From positions 4,026 through 68,025 of the forward strand of contig JBFFRY010000011.1 of NCBI GenBank assembly GCA_041572755.1: a DNA stretch of 64,000 nt, given 5' to 3'. Below are positions 52,234-64,000 of the stretch, one piece after another; the first letter of the stretch is position 1, and each line of letters opens with the position of its first letter. The notes beneath the pieces were generated by a model. It saw nothing but the letters and a program-made list of their open reading frames with translations. It did not search any database and was not told where the DNA came from. Source of the stretch: JBFELU01 sp041572755. Its GTDB lineage: Bacteria > Actinomycetota > Acidimicrobiia > Spongiisociales > UBA11373. Both the position numbers and the translations under genes were made by a program.

Positions 52234-53919
52234 CTACTCGGCGGCCACCTCGGTGGGGAGGGGAAACCAGCGGAGGTGCTCGAAGTCGGGCCCGACGTCC
52301 AGGGGATCGTCGACGGTGGGCTTCTCGGGACCGGTGCTCAGAATGCGTCGGGCCTCGTCCAGGTAGTCGGAGAGACGGCTCCCCGGCTCCGGGTCCCTCC
52401 GCCTGGGGTAGTGCATGCCGGTCGCCGTGTAGGTGATGTCGTCGAGACTCAACGGCGGGTCGGCCGGACCGTCGCGGTGGTGCCACAGCGCGGTTGCGGG
52501 GTCGAACCGGTAGCGGGGCAGCAGCCGCCACCCCTCCTCGGCAACCAGGTGAACGGCCTCGAGGATGAAGTCGAAGACTTCCTCGGAGATGAAGTAGTTG
52601 AAGTTGACCCTCACCCAACCGGGCTTGATGCCCTCGCACCCCCGGGCGATCTCCCGCTCGAACTCGTGACTCGTGTCGAGATCGATGCCGAGGAGCCGGT
52701 GCCCGTATGGCCCGGCGCAGGAACACCCCCCGCGGCTCTGGATCCCGAAGAGGTCGTTGAGGAGCGCCACCACGAAGTTGTGGTGGAGATACCGGTCCCC
52801 GTGCCGAACCACGAAGGAGACGATCGAGAGACGATCGGCGTCGGGGTTGCCGAGGATCTCGATCTTGGGGTCGGCCGACCAGGAGGCGATGGCGCGACGG
52901 ATGAAGCCCTCCTCGGCGGCGCGGATGGTTTCGGTGCCCACCGCCTCCTTGAGCTGAAAGACGAGCCCGGCCCGGATCGACTCGATGATCGCCGGCGTGC
53001 CGCCCTCCTCGCGGTGCTCGATGTCATCGAGGTAGCGATGTTCCATCGGATTGACGTAGGCCACCGTGCCGCCGCCCGGCACTGTCGGCACCCGATTGTC
53101 GAACAAGTCGCGACGGGCTACCAGGACCCCGGGGGTCCCCGGTCCGCCGATGAGCTTGTGCGGTGATACGAAGGCCGCGTCCTTGTACGACAGGGGATCG
53201 GCGGGATCGACCGCACCCATCTCGATGGCGACGTAGGGGGCCGCCGCCGCAAAGTCGTAGAACGAGAGTGCCCCGTGGCGATGCAGCAGCGACGAGATGG
53301 CGGCGGTGTCGGTGATGATGCCGGTCACATTGGAGGCCGCCGAGAACGAGCCGATCTTGAGCGGCCGGTCGGCGTGGGCAACCAGCTCGGCCTCGAGCCG
53401 CACCAGATCGATGTGGCCGTCGGCGTCCTCCGGGATCGTCACGACTTCGGCGATCGATTCACGCCACGGGAGCTCGTTGGAGTGGTGCTCGTAGGGACCG
53501 ATGAACACGACCGGGCGCTCGGATGCGGGGATCTGATCGCTGAACCGGTAGTGGTCGTCGAGGGTTGCCGGGATCCTGATACCCAGCACTCGGATCAGAT
53601 GGTCGATCGCTCCGGTCGATCCGGAACCACAGAAGAGCACGACGTGCTCTTCGCCTGCACCCAGGCAGCGGCCGACGATGCGGCGGGCCTCCTCGCGAAA
53701 CCGGGTGGTCTGGAGACCGGTCCCCGAGGACTCGGTGTGGGTGTTGGCGTAGTGGGTCAGCACGGCTTCTCTGATGAAGTCCTCGATGAAGGAGAGGGAC
53801 CGGCCCGAGGCGGTGTAGTCGGCGTAGGTCACCCGGCGAGGTCCGAAGGGTCCCTCCACCACCACGTCCTCACCGATGACCGAAGCGCGGATCAGGTCGA
53901 GGAGGTCGCCGGTGGTCAC
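52234..53919 (-). CDS. Large class V aminotransferase/cysteine desulfurase-like enzyme
   Basis: A 561-residue fold-type I PLP enzyme, longer than typical ~400-residue desulfurases. Y-A-D-Y-T-A-S-G-R-S-L near residue 32 starts the fold, G-S-G-S-T-G-A-I-D-H is near 94, and the PLP lysine is in F-V-S-P-H-K-L-I-G-G-P near 230. G-G-C-S-C-A-G-P-Y-G near 405 places cysteines at the site of the mobile catalytic loop. A C-terminal extension of ~130 residues is unassigned. The GTG start overlaps the rhomboid stop, so both are expressed together. Sulfur mobilisation is likely but not shown. Confidence 0.85.
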   Translation of the reverse strand: MTTGDLLDLIRASVIGEDVVVEGPFGPRRVTYADYTASGRSLSFIEDFIREAVLTHYANTHTESSGTGLQTTRFREEARRIVGRCLGAGEEHVVLFCGSGSTGAIDHLIRVLGIRIPATLDDHYRFSDQIPASERPVVFIGPYEHHSNELPWRESIAEVVTIPEDADGHIDLVRLEAELVAHADRPLKIGSFSAASNVTGIITDTAAISSLLHRHGALSFYDFAAAAPYVAIEMGAVDPADPLSYKDAAFVSPHKLIGGPGTPGVLVARRDLFDNRVPTVPGGGTVAYVNPMEHRYLDDIEHREEGGTPAIIESIRAGLVFQLKEAVGTETIRAAEEGFIRRAIASWSADPKIEILGNPDADRLSIVSFVVRHGDRYLHHNFVVALLNDLFGIQSRGGCSCAGPYGHRLLGIDLDTSHEFEREIARGCEGIKPGWVRVNFNYFISEEVFDFILEAVHLVAEEGWRLLPRYRFDPATALWHHRDGPADPPLSLDDITYTATGMHYPRRRDPEPGSRLSDYLDEARRILSTGPEKPTVDDPLDVGPDFEHLRWFPLPTEVAAE

Positions 53920-54755
53920 GTGAAGACCACGAGGAGCATCGCGGTGGCCGCCAGGATGAAGCCGATGGTGGATCGCTGCACCGCCACCCCGGGCACCCCG
54001 CGCGGCATGCGGTCCCAGACGGCCGCCAACACGACCCCGGCGATCAGCCCGCCGAGGTGCGCCTCCCACGCAATGCGCGGGACGAACAGCGGGAGTGCCA
54101 GGTTGAGCGCGAGGAGGAGTGCCAGCTGGCCGAAGACTGCCTGCCCGGCCGGGGTGTGGCGCTGCCGGTAGCTGGCGGCCATCAACGCCCCGAACAGCCC
54201 GAAGATGGCGCCACTGGCTCCGACGGCCGGCCCGGCTCGGCCGATCAAGTGGAACAGGGCGGCCCCGTTGAGGCCCGCCGCCAGATAGAGCGACGCAAAG
54301 GGGAGCGTGCCGAACCGTCGCTCGATCGTCGGCCCGAACAGCCACAGCGCCCACATGTTGAAGATGATGTGCATGAAGTCGCTGTGGAGGAACATGGCGG
54401 AGAGCGCCCGCCACCACTCACCTTGCTCGATGAACGGCCGGAATTGTGATCCCTCTCTGTAGAGGTCGCGACCGACCTCCGGGAAGAACTCCCCGACGAG
54501 GAAGACGCCCAAGTTGACCACCATCAGGGCGATGGTGAGAGGGGTGGTGCGGCGATCGACGTGGGTGATGGCCTGGGGCCGGATCACCTGGGTCGGGGCC
54601 GCCGGGGTGGCGCACTCCGGGCACCGCTGACCGACCACGGCGTCGTGGGAGCACTCCGCGCAGATGGGACGCCCGCAAGTGGAGCAGGAGAGGCGCGTCG
54701 GCCGGTCGGGGTGGCGATAGCAGACGGCGGCGGCGGCCCTCGAGGTGGGATCCAT
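53916..54755 (-). CDS. Rhomboid-family intramembrane serine protease with B-box zinc finger
   Basis: A 279-residue protein. N-terminal C-Y-R-H-P then C-S-T-C-G-R-P-I-C-A-E-C-S-H-D and C-P-E-C form a B-box-like zinc-binding region (about 12-48). Six membrane helices follow, with H-I-I-F-N-M-W-A-L-W-L-F-G holding the oxyanion residues, the nucleophile in G-A-S-G-A-I-F-G near 180, and the catalytic histidine in W-E-A-H-L-G-G near 232. All residues for proteolysis are present. Substrate unknown. Confidence 0.92.
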   Translation of the reverse strand: MDPTSRAAAAVCYRHPDRPTRLSCSTCGRPICAECSHDAVVGQRCPECATPAAPTQVIRPQAITHVDRRTTPLTIALMVVNLGVFLVGEFFPEVGRDLYREGSQFRPFIEQGEWWRALSAMFLHSDFMHIIFNMWALWLFGPTIERRFGTLPFASLYLAAGLNGAALFHLIGRAGPAVGASGAIFGLFGALMAASYRQRHTPAGQAVFGQLALLLALNLALPLFVPRIAWEAHLGGLIAGVVLAAVWDRMPRGVPGVAVQRSTIGFILAATAMLLVVFT

Positions 54756-54836
54756 GGGCGACCACGATACCGGCGGCCATGGGGTTACCCCGACCGGGCA
54801 CCGAACGAGACCTTCTCGCGGGCCGAGCCGGGGTCA

Positions 54837-55541
54837 TCAGTGCCCGGTGTCGACGAAGCGCGCTCCACCGATGACCCGGTCACTCGCCAGGCCGACGACC
54901 TCGAGGTGGGTGATGCCGCGACCGGGGGACCGGATGATGCGAATCCGACCGCCGTCCGGCCACGTCAGATCTTCTCCATCGGGAGTGCCGCCGAGCACGC
55001 CGCCGAAGAACTCCGCGGCGGCATCCACATCGGGGGCGCCGAGCACGACGCGCCTGAGTGTGGCGCCGGTCGGACCGCGGCCGGGCGGATCCTCCCACCA
55101 CGGCGAGGGCCAGTCGAGGTCCTCGAACTCGAGATCCTTGAGGGTGGTCTGCGCCACCTGGACCACCGTGCCGTGGGCGACCTCGGGAGGAATGAAGCAT
55201 TCCTTCCAGACGGGATTGGCCAGCTCGATGCCCAGGGGCTCGATGCCCAGGCTGCGGAGTCGCTCGATCTCGGTGGCCAGATCATCGACGAGGAACGTGA
55301 GGTGGTGGGGGCCTTCCCCGTGGCGATCGAGGAAGCGAATCAGGAAGTCGGTGACGTCGGGCATGTGAGGCTCGAGCAGCTCGACCACCATGCCCTTTGC
55401 CCCGATGCGGACTTGGACGCCCCGGAACCCGGGGCCGAACCCGCCGTGGACGACCTCGGCGCCGAGCTGCTCGACCAGGGTGTCGAGGACCGGCTGAGCC
55501 GTGTGCAGGCCGAGGGCGACGTGGTCGAGTCGGTGGCTCAC
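54837..55541 (-). CDS. VOC protein with two glyoxalase-like halves (methylmalonyl-CoA epimerase-like)
   Basis: A 234-residue protein. The first half (about 4-125) opens R-L-D-H-V-A-L-G-L-H-T and contains G-P-H-H-L-T-F-L-V-D-D-L, with the metal His/Glu pattern. The second half (about 160-234) begins R-R-V-V-L-G-A-P-D-V and is less conserved. Methylmalonyl-CoA epimerase is one match among several VOC activities, and mutase genes are absent. Its start overlaps the stop of the lipase gene (ATGA). Confidence 0.8.
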   Translation of the reverse strand: MSHRLDHVALGLHTAQPVLDTLVEQLGAEVVHGGFGPGFRGVQVRIGAKGMVVELLEPHMPDVTDFLIRFLDRHGEGPHHLTFLVDDLATEIERLRSLGIEPLGIELANPVWKECFIPPEVAHGTVVQVAQTTLKDLEFEDLDWPSPWWEDPPGRGPTGATLRRVVLGAPDVDAAAEFFGGVLGGTPDGEDLTWPDGGRIRIIRSPGRGITHLEVVGLASDRVIGGARFVDTGH

Positions 55542-56347
55542 GCGGCGCTACCGGCGACGCGACCGACGAAATCGACGATCTCGGCGATCACCTCGTCGCG
55601 GTTGGTCTCGTTGACGAGTTCGTGACGCGCCCCCTCGTAGAGGCGGACGGTCAGGTCGTCGGTCGGGAAGCGGCGAGCGGCCTCCAGAGACGTCTCATAG
55701 GAGACAAATGGATCGGCGCAGCCGTGGAGGAACAGCACCGGGATCGTGACGCGGTCCGACTCAGCGTTGAACCGGTCGAGGGCGACGACCTCGGCCTCGA
55801 GCAGTGCTCGCTTGTAGCGGTCGCGATACACGAGTGGATCCGAGGCGTACCCGGCGACCGCCTCGGGGTCGCGGGACATGCCGTCCCACTCGACCGGCGG
55901 ATCCGGCATCTCGCCTCGTGCGAGCACGTCCCGGGCCCAGTGCCAGTCACCGATCACGGCTCCCGCCAGGATCAGGCCGGCCAGCTCGCCGGGATGCCGC
56001 ATGGCATACCGGGAGGCGAGGAGGCCGCCCATCGAGTGGCCGAACATCACCACCGGCCGGCCCGGGAGATCTCGACGGGCGATCCCCGTCAGCGTGGTCA
56101 GGTCGTCGACCACGTGCTCGAAGTCGGTGATCAGTGCCCGTTCCCCCTCACTCCGCCCGTGGCCCATGTGATCCTCGGCGTAGACCGCGCATCCGATGGC
56201 GGCGAGGGCCTCGGCGACGTGGGCGTAGCGACCCGAGTGCTCGGCGTAGCCGTGGACCAGGACGGCGATGCTCCTCGTATCCCCGTGGGGCGGCCACATT
56301 CTGTAGAAGACCTCTCCCTCGGATCCGGGGAAGGTGCGCTCGTCCAT
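55538..56347 (-). CDS. Monoacylglycerol lipase-like alpha/beta hydrolase
   Basis: A 269-residue hydrolase. V-L-V-H-G-Y-A-E-H-S-G-R-Y precedes the fold core and D-H-M-G-H-G-R-S-E-G follows. The nucleophile is in G-H-S-M-G-G-L near residue 103, the acid in H-G-C-A-D-P-F-V and the base in A-R-H-E-L-V-N-E. These are the hallmarks of bacterial monoglyceride lipases (LysoPL/MGL). AAAGGAGAG precedes the ATG at 56347. The gene is divergent from SURF1. Confidence 0.9.
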   Translation of the reverse strand: MDERTFPGSEGEVFYRMWPPHGDTRSIAVLVHGYAEHSGRYAHVAEALAAIGCAVYAEDHMGHGRSEGERALITDFEHVVDDLTTLTGIARRDLPGRPVVMFGHSMGGLLASRYAMRHPGELAGLILAGAVIGDWHWARDVLARGEMPDPPVEWDGMSRDPEAVAGYASDPLVYRDRYKRALLEAEVVALDRFNAESDRVTIPVLFLHGCADPFVSYETSLEAARRFPTDDLTVRLYEGARHELVNETNRDEVIAEIVDFVGRVAGSAA

Positions 56348-57106
56348 GGGCTCTCCTTTCGCCGTGAGTCTCGCGCGGAGACTCGGCGGCCGCCTCCGGT
56401 CAATACCATGGCGGGAAATGCGTTGGTGGCTTCGTCCCCGATGGATCACCGGTCACCTGCTGGTGATCGTCACGATCGCGGCATTCGTGAGCTTCGGCTT
56501 CTGGCAGCTGCGCCGTCACGACGAGAAGAGCGACTTCAAGGATGCCGTCGAAGCGGCGGCTTCGCTCCCCATCGTCACGTTCGAGGAGGCATCGGGAGAC
56601 GACTCCCTCTACCGGCGGGTGGTGGCAACGGGGGAGTACGACACCGGGATCGAGGTGCTGGTGCTGCGCTCCCGGGAGGGACTCAGCGGGTATCACGTGC
56701 TCACCCCGCTGCGGCTCGTCGGGGGTGGGGTGCTGCTCGTGGATCGGGGCTGGGTGCCGCCGGAGTTCGATGAGCCGCCGGTGGCTCCCGCCCGGCCGAT
56801 TGAAGGTGTTCTGGAGGTCACCGGGTATCTGTGGCCTTCCGAAGAGGGTGATGTGCCGGATTCCCTCCCGACCGTCGTGTCGCGGATCGACACGGCGGCC
56901 ATCGGAGCCTTCACTCCCTACCGTTTGCTGAGCCCCTATCTGCTGTTGCAGGCTCAGGATCCCGGGGTCCCCGGCGACCTCCCGGTGCCGGTGGATCCAC
57001 CCGAGGCCGTGCTGGGTCCTCACCTCGGGTATGCCGGACAGTGGTTCCTGTTCACCGCGGTGGTGGTGATCGGCTATCCGATCCTGTTGTGGCGGACGGG
57101 CCGATC

Positions 57107-60418
<3,312 letters not shown>

Positions 60419-60446
60419 CCTCGCGGCGCTCGACGGGGAGGACCTG

Positions 60447-61652
60447 ATGCGTACCCTGTTCCGCAACGGCCGCATCTTCGATGGCACTGATCGACTGCCG
60501 GCCGGCGATCTCGTGGTGGAGGACGGCCGGATCACCGCCGTCGGTGAGGGGCTCGACGGTGACGAGGCCTTCGACCTCGAGGGGAAGGCGGTGTTGCCCG
60601 GGTTCTTCGATTGCCACGTCCACCTGGCCATCTCCCATGTCGATGTCGGTCGCCTCATCCAGGAGCCTTTCTCCCTGGAGTTCTATGAGGCGGCCCGCAA
60701 TCTGCGGGCGACCTTGGAGGCCGGGATCACGACGGTTCGCGATGCCGGGGGCGCCGATCTAGGGATCAAGGAGGCCCTGGCTCGGGGCTACATCTCCGGC
60801 CCCCGGCTGCAGATCTCCCTCAGCATGCTGAGTCAGACGGGAGGCCACGGGGACGGCTGGCTGGCGAGCGGGAACGTCACCAAGCTGTTCGTGCCTCATC
60901 CGGGACGCCCGGCGACACTGGTCGACGGACCCGACGAGATGCGACGCAAGGTGCGAGAGCTGGTCAGGGCCGGTGCCGACGTCATCAAGGTGGCCACCTC
61001 GGGGGGAGTGCTGTCGCCACGAGACGATCCTCGCCATGCCCACTTTGGGCTCGACGAGCTCGAGGTCCTCGTCGCCGAGGCCTCGGCGGCCGGGCTCTGG
61101 GTCATGGCGCACGCCCAGGCCACCGAGGGCATCAAGAACGCCGTCCGCGCCGGGATTCGCTCCATCGAGCACGGGATCTACCTCGATGACGAGGCGATCG
61201 CCATGATGCTCGAGCGGGGCACCTACCTCGTTCCCACGCTTATGGCGCCGACGGGCGTCAAGAAGGCGGCCGAAGCCGGAGCCGCCATCCCCGAAACCGC
61301 CGTGCGCAAGGCCGAGGAGGTGATCGAGGTTCATCGCGAGTCGTTCCGCAAGGCCGTAGCGGCCGGGGTCAAGGTGGCCATGGGCACCGACAGCGGGGTG
61401 ACGCCGCACGGGGAGAACCTGGAAGAGTTGTCGCTGATGGCGGCGGGAGGGATGACGCCCGTCGAGGTCCTCACCGCGACGACCCGGCACGCTGCAGAGT
61501 TGATGGGGGTGGACGGCGGCGTGATCGAGCCGGGCCAACCGGCCGATCTCGTGGTGGTTGAGGGTGATCCGCTCTCGTTCGAGGGGCTGCGGGGCCGCAT
61601 CATCACGGTGGTGCAGGCCGGCAAACGAGTGGCCGGGGACCTGGTCCGCTGA
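60447..61652 (+). CDS. Amidohydrolase, imidazolonepropionase/prolidase-like
   Basis: A 401-residue binuclear metal hydrolase. The HxH is in F-D-C-H-V-H-L near residue 54 and the bridging carboxylated lysine probably in D-V-I-K-V-A-T-S-G-G near 180. Histidines are in M-A-H-A-Q-A and I-E-H-G-I near 220 and 240, and the catalytic aspartate in G-T-D-S-G near 314. The same set is shared by Xaa-Pro dipeptidases, organophosphate-type hydrolases and imidazolonepropionase-like proteins. The ATG follows GGGGAGGACC. The substrate is not evident. Confidence 0.9.
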   Translation: MRTLFRNGRIFDGTDRLPAGDLVVEDGRITAVGEGLDGDEAFDLEGKAVLPGFFDCHVHLAISHVDVGRLIQEPFSLEFYEAARNLRATLEAGITTVRDAGGADLGIKEALARGYISGPRLQISLSMLSQTGGHGDGWLASGNVTKLFVPHPGRPATLVDGPDEMRRKVRELVRAGADVIKVATSGGVLSPRDDPRHAHFGLDELEVLVAEASAAGLWVMAHAQATEGIKNAVRAGIRSIEHGIYLDDEAIAMMLERGTYLVPTLMAPTGVKKAAEAGAAIPETAVRKAEEVIEVHRESFRKAVAAGVKVAMGTDSGVTPHGENLEELSLMAAGGMTPVEVLTATTRHAAELMGVDGGVIEPGQPADLVVVEGDPLSFEGLRGRIITVVQAGKRVAGDLVR

Positions 61653-61783
61653 TGGTGCGGCGCCGGGATGCCGCTAGTGAGACGGGCGCGGCTAACGTAA
61701 GGCCCGCCGAACAATCCTGGAGATCCAGACCTGTGGACGACCACGTCACTAGCCGTGTAGCGACGCGGCGCCCGGAGGGATCG

Positions 61784-62257
61784 ATGACCCTCCTCGCCGC
61801 CACCGACGATCCGCCGATCCGCACCGAGGTGCTTCACTTCAAGACGGGTGAAGGGGGTGAGTTCTGGGATCTGAGCGACGTCGTGCGCGAGGTCGTTGCC
61901 CGCTCGGGGGTGCGTCACGGCCAGGTCACGGTGCACACGCCCCACACCACGACGACACTGGTACTCAACGAGTCGGAAACCGGATTCCTCAATGATTTCC
62001 GCCGAGTGATCGACGGTCTGGTGCCGGTCGAGGCGTACTACGAGCACGACGACCACGAGTTGCGCACCGAGAATCTCCAGGAGGACGAGCACCTCAACGG
62101 GCACGCCCACTGCCGTCAGATGCTTATCGGTACCGCCTCGATCGCCATTCCCGTGGTCGACGGGCAGGTCCTCATGGGAACCTGGCAGCGGCTGCTCTTC
62201 GGCGAGTTGGACCAGGCCCGGGAACGCCGGGTCACGTTCCACGCCCAGGGCGCCTAG
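61784..62257 (+). CDS. YjbQ (UPF0047) family protein
   Basis: A 157-residue protein. H-T-P-H-T-T-T-T-L-V-L-N-E near residue 50, then G-H-A-H-C-R-Q-M-L-I-G-T near 106 and G-T-W-Q-R-L-L-F-G-E-L-D near 132, match the YjbQ family, which has weak thiamine-phosphate synthase activity but no settled role. The ATG has CCCGGAGGG upstream; the frame extends 44 codons earlier without similarity. It may be cotranscribed with the amidohydrolase, 131 bases upstream. Confidence 0.9.
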   Translation: MTLLAATDDPPIRTEVLHFKTGEGGEFWDLSDVVREVVARSGVRHGQVTVHTPHTTTTLVLNESETGFLNDFRRVIDGLVPVEAYYEHDDHELRTENLQEDEHLNGHAHCRQMLIGTASIAIPVVDGQVLMGTWQRLLFGELDQARERRVTFHAQGA

Positions 62258-62388
62258 GGGGCCGGGAGGCCTCATCCGGGCGTGTCTCGGCTTGTGGCGC
62301 GCCCCCTTCCGCGGCTACCTTGGTCGGCCTACGCGGACCCCAGCGGGTCCCGTGTGCACTTGTGGACAACTGGGAGGCGCGAGAAATA

Positions 62389-63510
62389 ATGATCAAGCGA
62401 TTGTCGGCTCTCCTCGTCGTGTTGGCGCTGGTCGCCGCTGCGTGCGGCGACGATGATGCCGCGACGACGACGACCGCCGCAGACGCGGTGACAACCACGA
62501 CCGCTGCCGCCGACGACGGTGGGCAGGTCGCCGAGGGCGGCATTCTGGCCCAGGTCCAGGCTCGCGGCGTTCTGAAGTGCGGTGTGTCCGGCGCCGCCGT
62601 GGCCTTCTCCGAGCAGCAGGCCGACGGCTCCTTCACCGGCTTCGACGTGGACTGGTGCCGTGCCGTGGCGGCCGCCGTGCTCGGTGACGCCGACGCCGTC
62701 GAGTTCACCGCCCTGACCGCCGCCGAGCGGTTCACGGCCGTGCAAACCGGCGCCGTCGACGTGCTGATGCGGAACACGACGTGGACGCAGAGCCGTGACA
62801 GCGACGTTGGCATGGACTTCGGTCCTACGACTTACTACGACGGCCAGCAGGTGATGGCGCGGGTCGCCGACGGGTTCAGTGCTGGATCCCAGATCACTGA
62901 TCTCGAAGGCGCCGTGGTGTGCACCAACGCCGGCACGACGACCGAGAAGAACATCACCGAGGTCACCAGCGCGCTCGGCGTGAACATCACGCTGAACACG
63001 TTCGAGGACTACAACATCGTGATGGAGAACTTCGTGGCCGGCGCTTGTGACGCCGTCACCACGGACGGTTCGGGTCTCGTCGGCAACAAGGCCGCTCGTG
63101 AGGCTGAGGACCGGGACGGCAGCGAGTGGGTGATCTTCCCCGCCGCCCCGATCTCCAAGGAGCCCCTCGGCCCCGTGTACCTGCAGAACGACTCGCAGTG
63201 GGCGGACGTGGTCAACTGGACCGTCTATGCGATGGTCATCTTCGACGAGAAGGGCATCACCTCGGCCGACGCCGATGCGGCGAAGGCCAGCCCGCCGGAT
63301 GGTGAGGTTGGACGCCTCCTCGGCGGCGAGGGTGAGTTGCAGACGGCGATGGGCCTCGATGCCGACGCCTTCTACAACGTCCTGTCGCAGGTGGGCAACT
63401 ACGAGGAGATCTACAACCGGAACCTGAACCCGGTTGGTCTCACCCGTGAGGGGAGCTTCAACGCTCCGTTCAACGAGGGTGGTCTCGTCTACGCACCACC
63501 TGGCCGGTAG
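62389..63510 (+). CDS. General L-amino acid-binding lipoprotein (AapJ/BztA-like)
   Basis: A 373-residue extracytoplasmic solute-binding protein. The signal ends L-V-A-A-A-C at about residue 19 and a Thr/Ala linker runs to 50. The binding fold begins V-Q-A-R-G-V-L-K-C-G-V-S-G, then G-F-D-V-D-W-C-R-A-V-A-A-A, V-L-M-R-N-T-T-W-T-Q-S-R-D and Y-Y-D-G-Q-Q-V-M. These are the hallmarks of the AapJ/BztA type, longer than ordinary glutamine binders. The ATG at 62389 has GGGAGG eleven bases away. It is followed by a hairpin and a permease gene, giving higher expression of the binding protein than of the permease. Confidence 0.92.
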   Translation: MIKRLSALLVVLALVAAACGDDDAATTTTAADAVTTTTAAADDGGQVAEGGILAQVQARGVLKCGVSGAAVAFSEQQADGSFTGFDVDWCRAVAAAVLGDADAVEFTALTAAERFTAVQTGAVDVLMRNTTWTQSRDSDVGMDFGPTTYYDGQQVMARVADGFSAGSQITDLEGAVVCTNAGTTTEKNITEVTSALGVNITLNTFEDYNIVMENFVAGACDAVTTDGSGLVGNKAAREAEDRDGSEWVIFPAAPISKEPLGPVYLQNDSQWADVVNWTVYAMVIFDEKGITSADADAAKASPPDGEVGRLLGGEGELQTAMGLDADAFYNVLSQVGNYEEIYNRNLNPVGLTREGSFNAPFNEGGLVYAPPGR

Positions 63511-63525
63511 TACACATACCAACAG

Positions 63526-63555
63526 ATTGGGGGGTGCCGTCCGGCACCCCCCAAT
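63526..63555 (+). terminator. Strong hairpin between binding protein and permease genes
   Basis: A perfect 13-bp stem, 63526-63538 with 63543-63555, closes a 4-base GTCC loop 16 bases after the binding-protein stop, followed by a weak T-rich patch. It may partly terminate transcription or protect the upstream mRNA from 3' decay, giving an excess of binding protein over the downstream permease. Confidence 0.75.
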
Positions 63556-63596
63556 CACTTTCATCTAGTGTTCCGTTCGTCCGGAGGATCTAGCTC

Positions 63597-64000
63597 TTGG
63601 CGATAGAGGTCGACAAGCCACAGCAGTACCACCAGCGGGTTCCGCCGTGGCGCAACGTCACCTTCCTCAAGTGGGCCGCTCAGATTCTCTTCCTGTTCGC
63701 TCTGTTTGCCCTCGTCTGGATCCTGGGTAGCGAAGCGGCCGACAACCTCGACCAGCGGAACATCAAGGTCAATTTCGACTTCCTCGCCGACCCACCCGGC
63801 ATCGCCATCGCCGAGGGGGTCGACGTCCGTCCGGCCACCGGTGGCCGGGCCCTCTACACCGGCATCGTCAACATGCTGCGGATCACGGTGGCCGGCATCA
63901 TCGCCGCCACCATCCTCGGGGTGCTGCTGGGCATCGCCCGGCTCTCGAAGAACTGGATCGTGAACAAGGTCGCCACGATCTACATCGAGACGTTCCGCAA
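63597..64000 (+). CDS. Amino-acid ABC transporter permease (AapQ-like), cut by window end
   Basis: The first ~134 residues of a permease: P-W-R-N-V-T-F-L-K-W-A-A-Q, a membrane helix (about 25-43), a hydrophilic loop R-N-I-K-V-N-F-D-F-L-A-D-P-P-G-I-A-I near 53-70, and a second helix reading R-I-T-V-A-G-I-I-A-A-T-I-L-G-V-L-L-G. This matches AapQ/BztB, partner of AapJ. The TTG start at 63597 has GGAGG ten bases upstream and no better codon fits. The rest lies beyond the window. Confidence 0.88.
   Translation, partial: MAIEVDKPQQYHQRVPPWRNVTFLKWAAQILFLFALFALVWILGSEAADNLDQRNIKVNFDFLADPPGIAIAEGVDVRPATGGRALYTGIVNMLRITVAGIIAATILGVLLGIARLSKNWIVNKVATIYIETFR

Overview
The window is GC-rich, gene-dense bacterial chromosome with short intergenic gaps and many 1-8 nt overlaps between consecutive genes. 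It suggests an actinobacterium (Actinomycetota), possibly of the Acidimicrobiia type, from metagenome-like or little-studied material. The reasons are the rpsF-ssb-rpsR-rplI-dnaB order, a 30-residue bS22-like ribosomal protein, PAC2, DUF1876 and DUF2568 proteins, two F420-type PPOX proteins, a MshD-like tandem acetyltransferase and frequent GTG/TTG starts. No insertion sequence, prophage, CRISPR array or rRNA is visible. The only tRNA is tRNA-Gly(CCC). Taxonomy below class is inference.

Layout. 1-5.6 kb: a partial acetyltransferase and a PPOX protein, then panB, a DUF192 lipoprotein with an 81-nt threonine repeat, and the ribosomal/replication block ending in dnaB and a hairpin. 5.7-14.6 kb: a class III nucleotide cyclase, a 2-hydroxyacid dehydrogenase beside a gutted hydrolase gene, DUF1876 and DUF302 genes, an orphan Opp-type ATPase, and a very large FtsX-type permease with two ATPases. 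14.6-19.7 kb: dcd, a secreted hydrolase lipoprotein, a VOC protein, an SLC13-type permease carrying four RCK_C domains, and tRNA-Gly. 19.7-31.2 kb: PhzF, hydrolase, cation-efflux and thrB in one overlapping run, then assorted enzymes, PAC2, a lipoprotein and a tandem GNAT. 31.2-32.6 kb is a decay zone: a csoR-copZ-copA copper operon in which only copZ is intact, followed by a broken amidohydrolase. 32.6-37.9 kb: a reverse-transsulfuration pair and several conserved small proteins. 37.9-40.4 kb: a cbiMNQO nickel/cobalt ECF transporter with a Nur-box-like operator. 40.4-49 kb: an SDR gene followed by a short selenoprotein W-like gene with an in-frame TGA, then an amidohydrolase, an inositol monophosphatase family gene, lnt, acs, and a CarH-like B12 regulator with a small Cys-rich partner. 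49-64 kb: amino-acid ABC genes (ATPase plus permease on the minus strand; binding protein plus permease at the right end), rhomboid, SURF1, purB-purA, and a TetR/amidohydrolase/YjbQ group.

The observations most worth following are (i) the 76-residue Rdx/SelW-family gene whose CxxU motif is encoded by TGA with a downstream hairpin, which ordinary gene callers miss; (ii) the decayed copper operon with its palindromic operators still present; (iii) the CarH-like photoreceptor candidate with W-x9-EH and E-x-H motifs; (iv) Lnt with serine at the expected catalytic cysteine; and (v) several gene remnants in which the ends persist and the middle is deleted, pointing to deletional decay in this lineage.
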